Shown in pieces: positions 17,787-26,735 of a stretch of DNA of 54,143 nt (position 1 is the first letter of the stretch; every line of letters starts with the position of its first letter). Source of the DNA: Prevotella sp. (GTDB taxonomy: Bacteria > Bacteroidota > Bacteroidia > Bacteroidales > Bacteroidaceae); contig JAFPME010000008.1 in NCBI GenBank assembly GCA_017402445.1, positions 1 through 54,143 on the forward strand, in the 5' to 3' direction. Both the position numbers and the translations under genes were made by a program. Below the pieces are notes generated by a model. The model was not told the DNA's origin and did no database searches. It was given only the letters and a program-made list of their open reading frames with translations.

Positions 17787-18803
17787 TTAGTAGCTGCGGC
17801 GTTTGGCGATGACATAGATGATGACGGGTGCCCCCATGACGGGTGTGACGGCGTTGAGCGGAATGATGCCGTCGTCGCCGGGCAGCACGCAGACGATGTT
17901 GCAGAGCAGGGCGATGGCTGCGCCGGTGAGGATGGTGGCGGGCATGAGAAGCTGATGGTTGTCGGTGCCGAGCATCAGTCGCGCGATGTGTGGCACGGCG
18001 AGGCCGATGAAGGCGACGGGTCCGCAGAAAGCAGTGGTCACGGCGGCGAGCAGTCCGGTGATGAAGAGCAGGTAGTTTCGCACGCGCTGTGTGTTGATGC
18101 CCAGGTTTTCGGCGTACTGTTCGCCCAAGAGGAGTGCGTTGAGCGGTTTGATGAGCAGGAGCGAGAGGAACAGTCCGAGCAGGGTGATGCCTGCAAAGGC
18201 CGGCATCTGCCGCATGGTGACGCCTCCGAAGTTGCCGAGTCCCCACATCATGTATGACTGTACTCCCTCGTCTGTGGCAAAGAAGTTGAGCAGCGAGATG
18301 GCCGATGATGAGATGTAGCCGATCATGATGCCGATGATGAGCAGCATGACGTTGTTGTGAACGATGGTGGAGAAGAGCAGGATGATGGCCATGACGGTCA
18401 TGGCGCCCACGAAAGCGGCCAAGAGCACGGCTATGAAGCCCGAAATGGAGAAGTCGCCGGCGGTGACCGTTCCGCCGAGCAGCAGCAGTACGAGTGCCAC
18501 GCCGAGCGAAGCTCCGCTGTTGATGCCGAAGATGGAGGGTCCGGCGAGCGGATTTCGGAAGGCTGTCTGCAGCATCAGTCCGCACACGGCAAGTGATGCT
18601 CCGCAGAGCATGGCCGTGATGGCTTGTGGCAATCGGCTTTGCAGCACGATGTACTGCCACGACGGTTTCTGCGATTCGTGTCCGGTGAGGATGCTGACGA
18701 CCTCGTCCACCGGTATTTTCACGGCCCCGACGACGAGGCACAGTGCGAAGAGCACGGCGATGAGGAGCAGCATCAGCAGCGAAAAACGTAAGCCTTTGGA
18801 CAT
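17787..18803 (-). CDS. btuC: FecCD/BtuC-type ABC transporter permease
   Basis: 338 aa, about ten hydrophobic segments, matching the FecCD family: LPQAITAMLCGASLAVCGLMLQTAFRNPLAGPSIFGINSGA, and the ATPase-contact loop GPVAFIGLAVPHIARLMLGTDNHQLLMPAT. The family imports vitamin B12 or iron chelates. Tight coupling to cobQ (13 nt) favours corrinoid import, hence the symbol. A haem or siderophore substrate cannot be excluded. No ATPase gene follows in the operon. Confidence 0.8.
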   Translation of the reverse strand: MSKGLRFSLLMLLLIAVLFALCLVVGAVKIPVDEVVSILTGHESQKPSWQYIVLQSRLPQAITAMLCGASLAVCGLMLQTAFRNPLAGPSIFGINSGASLGVALVLLLLGGTVTAGDFSISGFIAVLLAAFVGAMTVMAIILLFSTIVHNNVMLLIIGIMIGYISSSAISLLNFFATDEGVQSYMMWGLGNFGGVTMRQMPAFAGITLLGLFLSLLLIKPLNALLLGEQYAENLGINTQRVRNYLLFITGLLAAVTTAFCGPVAFIGLAVPHIARLMLGTDNHQLLMPATILTGAAIALLCNIVCVLPGDDGIIPLNAVTPVMGAPVIIYVIAKRRSY

Positions 18804-18880
18804 GATTTGGAGTGGAGGGTGGTTTTAGGAGTGGAAGAGTGTAGGAGTGGGGAGTGTAGACAGTTGTCAACAATCATCGG

Positions 18881-19999
18881 TCATGGTTCCAGCTTGATGA
18901 AGTAGACCGGGTCACCGAGCGACAGGTCGGGATGGGCTATGCGGATGAAATCGCGCAGCAACAGGTTGGGATGGAAGGGCGTGTCCTCGTAGAACAGGCT
19001 CGAGTCGGTGTTGCAGCCGAAGACATTGCCACTCTTGAACGCCGCGAACTGCGCGTAGCCAGGATTATCCTGCAGGAGGTCCGCACGGTGCATGGGGTTG
19101 GGCGAGTTGTACCGGAAGAGCCAGAGGTCTGCCGTTGCACACTTTTCGAGAATGGTCTCAAATGGCAGTGGCAGCGATCCGCTCTGCTTGTTGTCGGCCC
19201 ACGGGTAGTCGATGTTGGCATCGACGATGACCTTTCCCACCGTGCTCTGCCCGCCGGGCACATACCAGACGGAGCCGTTCTGCTTGTCCATGACCATGGA
19301 AGGACGTGTCTTCGAGGTCTTTGCCAGCTGTTTGAGTGACAGGTATTCGTTCTCCACGGCACTGAAGATGCTGTCGGCCTCGTGCTCGGCACCGAAAAGC
19401 ATGCCGTAGAACTTCATCCATTCGGCGCGTCCCAGGGCCGAGGTCTCCATGTAGTCGGCCGTCTCCACGATGGGGACGTCGAGCTCTTCGATGCGTCCGT
19501 AGCCTCCGCTGTTCTGGAACGGCGAGAGGAAGATGGCGTCGGGCTGCAGGTCGATGATGGCCTCGAGAGTCGGCTGCAGACCGCTGCCGCAGTCAGCAAT
19601 GCGCTTGTTCTTCACTCCTTCGACCACGGAGGGCAGGTTGATGTATCGCACGTCGCACACTCCGCGGATGGCTTCTTCGCGTCCCATGGCGCTGATGAGC
19701 CCGCAATGTACGCTGGTAGCTACGACCGACCGCTTGAGGGGTGTCCTGACGACAGAGCCTTTAGGCAGGTCTTCAGGCATTTCGGCATCGGCGGGCACGA
19801 GGATGTATGTGTGAAGCGTCTTTCCGAGGTTCCACGGATCGGAGAGCTTGACCACGGTGCAGGTGCCGTGTCTGACCATTTCGATGTGCTCTGCATACTT
19901 CATCCGCAGTGTGTCTCCAGCTGTGGTGTTGCCGGCTTTTTTCCCGTTGTTACAGGCCATGAGACAGAATGCGAGGCAGAAAAGCAAAATATTTCTCAT
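18881..19999 (-). CDS. btuF: ABC transporter substrate-binding lipoprotein (BtuF-like)
   Basis: 372 aa. Lipobox LAFCLMAC near residue 16. The mature protein is a TroA/BtuF-type periplasmic binding fold with a long helical backbone: RSVVATSVHCGLISAMGREEAIRGVCD, then DLQPDAIFLSPFQNSGGYGRIEELDVPIVETADYMETSALGRAEWMKFYGMLFG. It is the first gene of the operon with the permease and cobQ, so corrinoid binding is the best inference. A TACCTTTG box on the minus strand (20027-20034) lies 28 nt upstream. I see no B12 riboswitch in the 80-nt gap. Confidence 0.82.
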   Translation of the reverse strand: MRNILLFCLAFCLMACNNGKKAGNTTAGDTLRMKYAEHIEMVRHGTCTVVKLSDPWNLGKTLHTYILVPADAEMPEDLPKGSVVRTPLKRSVVATSVHCGLISAMGREEAIRGVCDVRYINLPSVVEGVKNKRIADCGSGLQPTLEAIIDLQPDAIFLSPFQNSGGYGRIEELDVPIVETADYMETSALGRAEWMKFYGMLFGAEHEADSIFSAVENEYLSLKQLAKTSKTRPSMVMDKQNGSVWYVPGGQSTVGKVIVDANIDYPWADNKQSGSLPLPFETILEKCATADLWLFRYNSPNPMHRADLLQDNPGYAQFAAFKSGNVFGCNTDSSLFYEDTPFHPNLLLRDFIRIAHPDLSLGDPVYFIKLEP

Positions 20000-20026
20000 T
20001 CGTTCAAATAAGTTTCATTGGGTGGC

Positions 20027-20034
20027 AAAGGTAA
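20027..20034 (-). promoter_or_regulatory. -7 box of the btuF-btuC-cobQ operon
   Basis: TACCTTTG on the minus strand, 28 nt before the ATG of the binding-protein gene. The -33 box is weak (CAA at 20050-20052 is too close). Confidence 0.5.
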
Positions 20035-20076
20035 ACAAAAAACTGGAAACAACGCCTTAATTCAGAAAGAAAGTAG

Positions 20077-20084
20077 TACCTTTG
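20077..20084 (+). promoter_or_regulatory. -7 box of the SLC13 transporter gene
   Basis: TACCTTTG, 40 nt before the ATG at 20124. It is divergent from the btuF promoter, with about 42 bp between the two -7 boxes. Confidence 0.55.
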
Positions 20085-20123
20085 CAGCTGTTTTTCAGAA
20101 TAATCATTTTTTTGTCAACTGTT

Positions 20124-21629
20124 ATGTTTAAAAGTTTTCATGGATTTCATCTTGTAGAGGCTTACCACAGGGCCCACCATGAGCAAAAGTATCATCCGAA
20201 CACAGTAGTGAAGAAATTCATCAAGGCTGCCATCGTGGCAGCGGTGATGCTTTTTCTTTGGAACATCCCGTCAGAATGGTATGGCATCGATGGGCTGACC
20301 GTCATTCAGCAGCGCATCATCGCCATCTTTGCTTTCGCCACGCTGATGTGGGTGATGGAAGTAGTGTCTTCGTGGGCCACCTCGGTCGGCATCATTGTCC
20401 TGATGCTGCTCTTCACCTCCACCAGCGGCATTGCGCCCTTCATGACCGGCGATAACTTGGGCGAACCGCTGCTGTACAAGAACGTGATGGCCTGTTTTGC
20501 CGATCCGGTCATCATGCTTTTCATCGGCGGTTTCGTGCTGGCCATCGCTGCCACAAAGACCGGGCTCGACGCCCAGCTGGCCAAAGTGCTGCTGAAACCT
20601 TTCGGCACGAAGAGTGAGAACGTGTTGCTGGGCTTCCTGCTCATTACGGGCCTGTTCTCGATGTTTGTCTCAAACACGGCCACTGCCGCCATGATGCTGG
20701 CGTTCCTGACGCCTGTGTTCAAACAACTGCCGCCTGAAGGAAAAGGGCGCATCGCCTTGGCCATGAGCATTCCCGTAGCTGCAAACCTTGGCGGAATGGG
20801 TACGCCCATCGGCACTCCGCCCAACACGATTGCCCTGAAGTACCTGAACGACCCTGAGGGCCTGAACATGAACTTAGGCTTCGGTCAGTGGATGCTGTTC
20901 ATGATGCCGTTGGTGGCGTTGCTGCTGTTCATCAGCTGGATCATCATCAGGAAGCTCTTCCCCTTCACGCAGAAGACCATTGAACTGAAGATAGAGGGCG
21001 GGATGAAGAAAGGCCGAAACACTTGGATTGTCATCGTCACGTTCTTCCTGACCGTTCTGCTCTGGCTCACCGACACCCTCACGGGCATCAACTCGTACAC
21101 CGTGGCCATGATACCGTTCGTGGTCTTTGCCATGACGGGTGTCATCACGAAGTACGATCTTGAAGAAATCAACTGGAGTGTCATCTGGATGGTGGCAGGA
21201 GGATTTGCGTTGGGCTACGGTCTCAACGCGTCAGGGTTGGCCGAGCGTGCCGTGGAGAGCATCCCGTTCGGCAGTTTCTCGCCATTAGTGATTCTCATCC
21301 TTTCGGGTGTCATCTGCTATCTGCTCAGCAACTTCATCTCCAACTCTGCCACGGCGGCGCTGCTCATGCCCATCCTCACCGTGGTGTGCACAGCCATGGG
21401 TGACAAGCTCGACGTGATCGGCGGCACACCGACGGTTCTCATCGGCGTTGCCATTGCAGCATCGTCGGCTATGGTGCTCCCCGTGAGCACACCGCCGAAT
21501 GCCCTTGCCTTCAGCACCAACCTCATTCATCAGAACGACATGGTGAAGGTGGGCATCATCGTGGGTATGATCAGTATGCTCATCGGCTACGGTGTCTTGT
21601 TTTGCATCGGCCAGATGGGCTTTATCTGA
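20124..21629 (+). CDS. SLC13/DASS family anion:sodium symporter
   Basis: 501 aa with eleven to twelve membrane segments. Family signatures: the two SNT motifs, here VSNTATAAMML near 195 and ISNSATAALLMP near 425, and the conserved GTPPNTIALKYL and STPPNALAFSTN hairpin regions that bind sodium and carboxylate. It probably imports a dicarboxylate or sulfate with sodium across the inner membrane. MFKSFHGFHL is chosen as start since the longer frame would begin inside the promoter. Single gene, convergent with the HTCS regulator and sharing its terminator. Confidence 0.88.
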   Translation: MFKSFHGFHLVEAYHRAHHEQKYHPNTVVKKFIKAAIVAAVMLFLWNIPSEWYGIDGLTVIQQRIIAIFAFATLMWVMEVVSSWATSVGIIVLMLLFTSTSGIAPFMTGDNLGEPLLYKNVMACFADPVIMLFIGGFVLAIAATKTGLDAQLAKVLLKPFGTKSENVLLGFLLITGLFSMFVSNTATAAMMLAFLTPVFKQLPPEGKGRIALAMSIPVAANLGGMGTPIGTPPNTIALKYLNDPEGLNMNLGFGQWMLFMMPLVALLLFISWIIIRKLFPFTQKTIELKIEGGMKKGRNTWIVIVTFFLTVLLWLTDTLTGINSYTVAMIPFVVFAMTGVITKYDLEEINWSVIWMVAGGFALGYGLNASGLAERAVESIPFGSFSPLVILILSGVICYLLSNFISNSATAALLMPILTVVCTAMGDKLDVIGGTPTVLIGVAIAASSAMVLPVSTPPNALAFSTNLIHQNDMVKVGIIVGMISMLIGYGVLFCIGQMGFI

Positions 21630-21648
21630 CTGTAAAGAACAAAACTAA

Positions 21649-21702
21649 GGCATGCTGCCCAAGCGGTTGCTACAATTTGGCAACCTCGTTGGGCAGCATG
21701 CC
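21649..21702. terminator. Bidirectional terminator overlapping the end of the HTCS gene
   Basis: A perfect 14-bp stem (21649-21662 with 21689-21702) continues, after a small internal loop, into a 6-bp inner stem (21665-21670 with 21680-21685). It serves the convergent SLC13 and HTCS genes. One arm is the coding sequence of the last HTCS residues. Confidence 0.85.
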
Positions 21703-24471
21703 GTATTCTTCCTTAAAACACTTGGTAAAATAAGATGGAGCGGAGAACCCGACGGTGTAGGCCACCTCGGAGATGCTCTTTCCAGTGGTCTGCAGCAGAT
21801 GGCGGGCCCGGGCAAGGCGTGCCTTGCGGATGAGGTCGACGGGCGTGCTGCCGGTGAGCGCTTTCACCTTGCGGTAGAGCTGCACGCGGCTGAGCCCTAT
21901 CTCGGTGCCGATGACCTCCACTCCGAAGCCCGTGTCGGTCATGTGCGTCTCGATGATGGAGCGCAGACGGTCGATGAAGGCTTTGTCGGTGGCATTGAGC
22001 TGTTGCTCCTCGGACGACTCTTGTTGCTGTTTGTCGGCACTTGCCGGCTGCGGGGCTTTGTCTGACTGCTCTCGACTGTCGGTGGTGAAGAGTGCTTTCA
22101 GCTGGATGCGGCTGCGCAGCAGGTTGTCGATGCGCGCCAGAAGTAACCGACTGCTGAAGGGTTTGGTGATGTAAGAGTCGGCGCCGTGCTCATATCCCTC
22201 CATCTGCTGGCTTTCAAGCGTTCGCGCGGTGAGCAGGATGACGGGAATATGGCTGGTGGCTGTTTCCGATTTCATGCGGTTGCAGAACTCCAGACCGTTC
22301 ATAACCGGCATCATGACGTCGCAGACCACCAGGTCGGGTACTTCGCGGCTGGCTTCCTGCAGGCCTGCCTCGCCGTTGGCAGCCATGGTAACGTTGTAGA
22401 GCGGACTGAGAATCGTGTTCAGATAGTCGCGCACGTCGGCATTGTCGTCGATGACGAGAATGGTGGGGCGGTCGGCAGCGTCGGTTCCCAAAGCCCCTGA
22501 GGGAGATGTAGTCGTCTCCAAATCTCCCTGTGGAGCGTCTTCCTGATTCAAGATGGTGGACCTTTCCCCTTGGGGGACTTGCAGGGGGGCCGTGGCATCT
22601 GAGGTGATAGGTTCTTCCTTGGCAGGCCCGACGCTGTCAGACTGTCTGCAAGGCAGCGAGACGGTGAAGGCAGTGCCCTCGCCCTTACGGCTTTCCACGG
22701 TGGCCGTACCGTGGTGCAGCTCGGCAAAGGCTTTGACGAGCGAGAGTCCGATGCCCGTGCCTCCGCTTGTCCCCTTGGACTGGAAGAAGCGGTCGAAGAT
22801 GTGCTGGCGGTCGTTCTCGTCCATGCCGATGCCTGTATCCTCCACAGTGAGCGTACAGTCGTGGCCGTCGTGGCGCAGACGGGTCTCTACGGTGCCCCCT
22901 TCGGGCGTGAACTTCAGGGCGTTGCTCATCAGGTTGAAGTAGATGCGCGCCACCTTGGTGAAGTCGGCTTCAACGGGAACGGCCTCTTCGGGCAGAGAGC
23001 TGGTGAGTCTGACACCTTTCTTCTGTGCCGTGGTCTCAAAGTCGGCAGTCCATCGGGCGATGGCTTCGCGCAGGTCGAAGGTGGAGAGCTGCAGTTCCAT
23101 CTTTCCCGACTGTACCTTGCGGAAGTCGAGCACCTCGTTGATGAGCTGCATGAGCACCTGCACGTTGCGCCTGACCATGGTGAGCAGCCGTCGGTTGGAG
23201 TCGGTCAGCGTGTCGTCGTCGAGCAGATGGTCTACGGGATCGGCAATGAGCGTGAGCGGCGTTCGGAACTCGTGGCTGACGTTGGTGAAGAACATGAGCT
23301 GCGCTTTGGTCATCTCCTCGATTTCGGCGGTGAGCTGTCGCTGCCGCTCGTAGCTCTCTTGCAGCTGCTGGCTGAAGCGCGCCTTGGTGAGGTAAGCCCA
23401 GTAGGCGTAGGTGCAGAGGGCGATGAGCAGGAAGACGATGATGATGAGGGTGATGAGCGACACGTTCTGGTTGTTGAGCACGGCGAGCGTGTCGTCAACC
23501 TTCTCGTGCAGCTGGTCGAGGTCCTCCTTCTGGCGCTCCATCTCCTCGTTCTGCATCAGCAGCACGTGGGCATTTTCCTTGGTGACGAGGGCTCCCTTGA
23601 GGGGATTGTCTTTCTTGTAGTCCTTCTTCTTTAAAATGTTGACGGCCAGCTGTAGCACATCGTCACCGTGAGTGGGGTAGATGTATGAAGCCGTAAGAAT
23701 GCCGTCGCGCACACACTCCATGCCTCCGCCCTTGGTGGGCAGGGCGTCGATGCCGCAGAAGCGCGTCTGCGGGTTGTGAGCACCGTCGAGAGCATGGTAG
23801 GCACCGACGGCCATGCGGTCGTTCTGTCCGAAGACGTAGTCGATGTTGCTCACTTTCTGCGGGTCGGTCTTTCGCAGTCCCTCGATGGCCTGATGTCCGC
23901 TTTTCTCGGTCCAGTCGCCCTGGAGAGATGCCACAAGTTCTATGCCGGGGTATTTCTGCAGCGCCTTGACGAAGCCCTGGTGTCGCTCGATGGCCGGTGA
24001 CGACCCTTTGAGCCCCATGATTTCAAGTACACGTCCCTTCCCTTTCAGTTGTGCAGCGATATATTCGCCCATCTCGTGCCCCATGTTCTCGTTGTCGGCA
24101 CCGATATAGGCTGTGAACTTCTTGCTGCTCGTCTTGCGGTCGAAGACGATGACGGGGATGCCGCGGTCGAAGGCGCGGTCGATGGCTGGCGAGATGGTGG
24201 CCACCTGGTTGGGAGAAACAATAAGCAGATTGATGCCTTCGTTGATGAAGGCGTCAATCTGCTCAATCTGTTTTTCATCGTTGTCGTCGGCCGAGGCATA
24301 GCGCAGCTCCACGTCGTCGTGGAAATAGGTGCCCATGCGCAGCTCCTCGTTCAGTTTGTCGCGCCAAATGTCTCCACTGCACTGCGACACACCGATGACA
24401 TACTTTGGTTTGCTCGTTGTGCACGACAAGCAAACCAAAGCCAATGTGAGATATATAATCAGTCTTTTCAA
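21670..24471 (-). CDS. Hybrid two-component system regulator (fructose-sensing type)
   Basis: 933 aa in one chain: lipoprotein-like signal (Cys17), a LacI-type sugar-binding domain (about 24-310), one transmembrane segment (337-361), HisKA with phospho-His400 in NVSHEFRTP, HATPase (DTGIGM, GTGIGLSLVKAFAELH), a receiver with phospho-Asp718 (VVCDVMMPVMNG) and a C-terminal AraC-type HTH (about 830-930). This is the architecture of B. thetaiotaomicron BT1754, which binds fructose directly and activates the fructan PUL, and the gene neighbours are the same here. The HATPase-receiver linker contains GC-rich repeat-derived sequence. Its own terminator overlaps the last codons. Confidence 0.93.
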   Translation of the reverse strand: MKRLIIYLTLALVCLSCTTSKPKYVIGVSQCSGDIWRDKLNEELRMGTYFHDDVELRYASADDNDEKQIEQIDAFINEGINLLIVSPNQVATISPAIDRAFDRGIPVIVFDRKTSSKKFTAYIGADNENMGHEMGEYIAAQLKGKGRVLEIMGLKGSSPAIERHQGFVKALQKYPGIELVASLQGDWTEKSGHQAIEGLRKTDPQKVSNIDYVFGQNDRMAVGAYHALDGAHNPQTRFCGIDALPTKGGGMECVRDGILTASYIYPTHGDDVLQLAVNILKKKDYKKDNPLKGALVTKENAHVLLMQNEEMERQKEDLDQLHEKVDDTLAVLNNQNVSLITLIIIVFLLIALCTYAYWAYLTKARFSQQLQESYERQRQLTAEIEEMTKAQLMFFTNVSHEFRTPLTLIADPVDHLLDDDTLTDSNRRLLTMVRRNVQVLMQLINEVLDFRKVQSGKMELQLSTFDLREAIARWTADFETTAQKKGVRLTSSLPEEAVPVEADFTKVARIYFNLMSNALKFTPEGGTVETRLRHDGHDCTLTVEDTGIGMDENDRQHIFDRFFQSKGTSGGTGIGLSLVKAFAELHHGTATVESRKGEGTAFTVSLPCRQSDSVGPAKEEPITSDATAPLQVPQGERSTILNQEDAPQGDLETTTSPSGALGTDAADRPTILVIDDNADVRDYLNTILSPLYNVTMAANGEAGLQEASREVPDLVVCDVMMPVMNGLEFCNRMKSETATSHIPVILLTARTLESQQMEGYEHGADSYITKPFSSRLLLARIDNLLRSRIQLKALFTTDSREQSDKAPQPASADKQQQESSEEQQLNATDKAFIDRLRSIIETHMTDTGFGVEVIGTEIGLSRVQLYRKVKALTGSTPVDLIRKARLARARHLLQTTGKSISEVAYTVGFSAPSYFTKCFKEEYGMLPNEVAKL

Positions 24472-24498
24472 TTCACAAAACTGACGGTTGATGGATGG

Positions 24499-25386
24499 TT
24501 AGCAGCACTTGCTGCGCAGGCTTTCAGGCAACAGAGGCATGGCACCATTCTGCGTGCAGACGAATGCCGACACCTCGACGGCCATCTTGTGAGCTTCCTG
24601 TACGGGCTTGCCGTTGATGATGCAGGCGCAGAAGCTGCCGGTGAAAGAGTCGCCGGCGCCTACAGTGTCGGCCACCGTCACTTTCGGCGTTTCCTGAAAC
24701 GAGGTCAGTCCGTCGTCGGTAAAGACGTACGAGCCGTTGGTGCCGCAAGTGAGCACGAGCATCTTCAGGTGATAGTCCTGTACCATCTTCTCGCAGGTGC
24801 CGCGCATGTCGAGACCATCGTAGCCGAACATGCGGCTGACGACCACCAGTTCCTCATCGTTGATCTTCAAGATGTTGCAGAGCTTGAATGAGTCTTCGAG
24901 GATTTCCTTCGAGAAGAACTGCTGACGGAGGTTGATGTCGCAGATTTTCAGGCAGTCGGCGGGTGTGTCGGCGAGGAAACGGCGGATGTTCTCGCGGCTG
25001 ACGCTGTTGCGCTGGGCCAGAGAACCGAAGCAGACGGCGCGGGCCTGACGCGCGATGGCTGCCATCTCGTCGGTATACGGGATATTGTCCCAAGCCACAC
25101 CTTCCTTGATTTCGTATGTAGGAATGCCGCCTTCGGCCAGTGTCACCTGCACGGTGCCCGTGGGGAAGGGTACGCGCGGCATCAGATAGTTGAGCGAATG
25201 CTCTTTCAGCGCCTCGATGGTCTCTTCGGCAAGGTCGTCCTCGCCCAGGGCACTGATGGCGATGGTGTCGAGTCCGAACTGTCCTGCATGATAGGCGAAG
25301 TTGGCAGGAGCGCCACCCAGTTTCTTTCCTTCGGGAAGTACATCCCACAGAGCCTCACCGAGGCCCACGACATAACGTTTTTCCAT
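24499..25386 (-). CDS. PfkB-family fructokinase
   Basis: 295 aa. Phosphorylates imported fructose with ATP in the cytoplasm. Ribokinase/PfkB features: LGGAPANFAYHAGQFG near 22, and the C-terminal signature VTVADTVGAGDSFTGSF with the catalytic Asp. Full length. It lies between the MFS importer and the HTCS gene (27-nt gap to the latter), as in the fructan loci of other Bacteroidetes. It therefore completes the pathway from fructan to fructose-6-phosphate. Confidence 0.92.
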   Translation of the reverse strand: MEKRYVVGLGEALWDVLPEGKKLGGAPANFAYHAGQFGLDTIAISALGEDDLAEETIEALKEHSLNYLMPRVPFPTGTVQVTLAEGGIPTYEIKEGVAWDNIPYTDEMAAIARQARAVCFGSLAQRNSVSRENIRRFLADTPADCLKICDINLRQQFFSKEILEDSFKLCNILKINDEELVVVSRMFGYDGLDMRGTCEKMVQDYHLKMLVLTCGTNGSYVFTDDGLTSFQETPKVTVADTVGAGDSFTGSFCACIINGKPVQEAHKMAVEVSAFVCTQNGAMPLLPESLRSKCC

Positions 25387-25477
25387 ATTCTTTGCGGTTT
25401 TATTAATTTCGGTTTTTCGTTATCACGTTATTACGTTATTACGATATTTCTGAATTTTCAGGATCTCGAGATAACGA

Positions 25478-26638
25478 TCAGTGCTTCACTCGGGGAATGT
25501 AAGTGAAGAGATAGATCACGCCGACGGCCATGACTGCCACTGCTCCGGCCTGTCCCATGGCGTCGCTCATAAAGCCCATGATAAGCGGGAAGATGGTTCC
25601 GCCGAAGAGACCCATGATCATCAGTCCGCTGACTTCGTTCTGCTTGTCGGGCACAGAGAGGAGAGCCTCCGAGAAGGCCATGGAGAAGATGTTGGAGTTG
25701 CCGTAGCCCACAAGCGCGATGGCGGTGTAGAGCACAGCCTTCGATTCGCCGCTGAACATCAAAGCCATGGAGACGGCCATGAGGATGACGCTGATGATGA
25801 AGAAGTAGCGCGTCTTCATGATGCGGAGGAAGAAAGAGCCCGTCAGTGCGCCGATGGTACGGAAGATGAAATAGAGCGATGTGGCGAAGGCGGCCTCGTT
25901 GAGCGTCATGCCGACACGTTCCATCAGGAGTTTCGGTGCTGTGGTGTTGGTTCCCACGTCGATGCCCACATGGCACATGATGCCGAAGAACGACAGCAGC
26001 ACGATGGGCTTGCCCAGCAGGCGCAGACAGTCCATGAACGACGACGACTTTCCCTTGCTGATTTCTTCCTGGATAGGAGTGACCCAGAGCAGGGCAGTGG
26101 CCAGCAGACCGACGACGAAATAGACGAGGAAGAGCACGCGCCAATCGTAACCGAACGAGGGAATGACCTGCGTGGCGCCCCACATAGCCAGATAGGGAGC
26201 CAGGAAGGAGGCGATGGCTTTGACAAACTGACCGAAGGTGAGTGTCGAAGCAAGGTTCTTGTCACCGATGATGAGCATGGCCAGCGGGTTGATGCTGGTC
26301 TGCATCAGCGCGTTGCCGATGCCTAAGAGCGAGAAGGCCACGAGCATCAGTCCGAAGTTGTTGCCGAAAAGCGGCAGCAGGAGCGACACCACGGTGACGA
26401 CGAGCGAGAGCAAGACAGTGTTCTTGCGCCCGATCTTGTTCATTAGCATTCCCGTGGGGACGGAGAAGATGAGGAACCAGAAGAAGACGAGCGAGGGGAA
26501 GATGTTCGCCGTGGCATCGTTCAGAGCCAGGTCTTCTTTCACATAGTTGGAGGCAATGCCCACCAGGTCGACGAAGCCCATGCAGAAGAAGCAGAGCATC
26601 ACCGGAATCAGGAAGATGGATTTGTTTTGCTTACCCAT
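25478..26638 (-). CDS. MFS sugar importer (fructose permease)
   Basis: 386 aa, twelve predicted transmembrane segments, FucP/GlcP branch of the major facilitator superfamily: FFCMGFVDLVGIASNYVKEDL, FLIFSVPTGMLMNKIGRKNTVL, QTSINPLAMLIIGD and the closing FPLIMGFMSDAMGQAGAVAVM. It corresponds in position to BT1758 of the B. thetaiotaomicron levan locus and is expected to carry fructose across the inner membrane. It is separated from the fructokinase by 91 nt, which include short CGTTATTA repeats (25419-25446). Confidence 0.9.
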   Translation of the reverse strand: MGKQNKSIFLIPVMLCFFCMGFVDLVGIASNYVKEDLALNDATANIFPSLVFFWFLIFSVPTGMLMNKIGRKNTVLLSLVVTVVSLLLPLFGNNFGLMLVAFSLLGIGNALMQTSINPLAMLIIGDKNLASTLTFGQFVKAIASFLAPYLAMWGATQVIPSFGYDWRVLFLVYFVVGLLATALLWVTPIQEEISKGKSSSFMDCLRLLGKPIVLLSFFGIMCHVGIDVGTNTTAPKLLMERVGMTLNEAAFATSLYFIFRTIGALTGSFFLRIMKTRYFFIISVILMAVSMALMFSGESKAVLYTAIALVGYGNSNIFSMAFSEALLSVPDKQNEVSGLMIMGLFGGTIFPLIMGFMSDAMGQAGAVAVMAVGVIYLFTYIPRVKH

Positions 26639-26664
26639 ACTTTTATAATTGTAAATGCTTAATC

Positions 26665-26720
26665 CTTAATTGATCATTGCAAAGCGACAACTCTTAATTA
26701 ATCATCGCAAAGCAATATTT
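26665..26720. repeat. 28-bp direct repeat, two copies
   Basis: Copies start at 26665 and 26693 (CTTAATTRATCATYGCAAAG...). They fill the AT-rich gap between the GH32 stop and the MFS start. No TAnnTTTG box is visible there, so the role (spacer, operator or processing site) is open. Confidence 0.6.
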
Positions 26721-26735
26721 CTTAATTCTTAACTC

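Noticed and set aside
17787-19999. Siderophore or haem transporter as the main call
   Set aside because: Possible for the family, but direct coupling with cobQ makes corrinoid import more likely; kept as an alternative.
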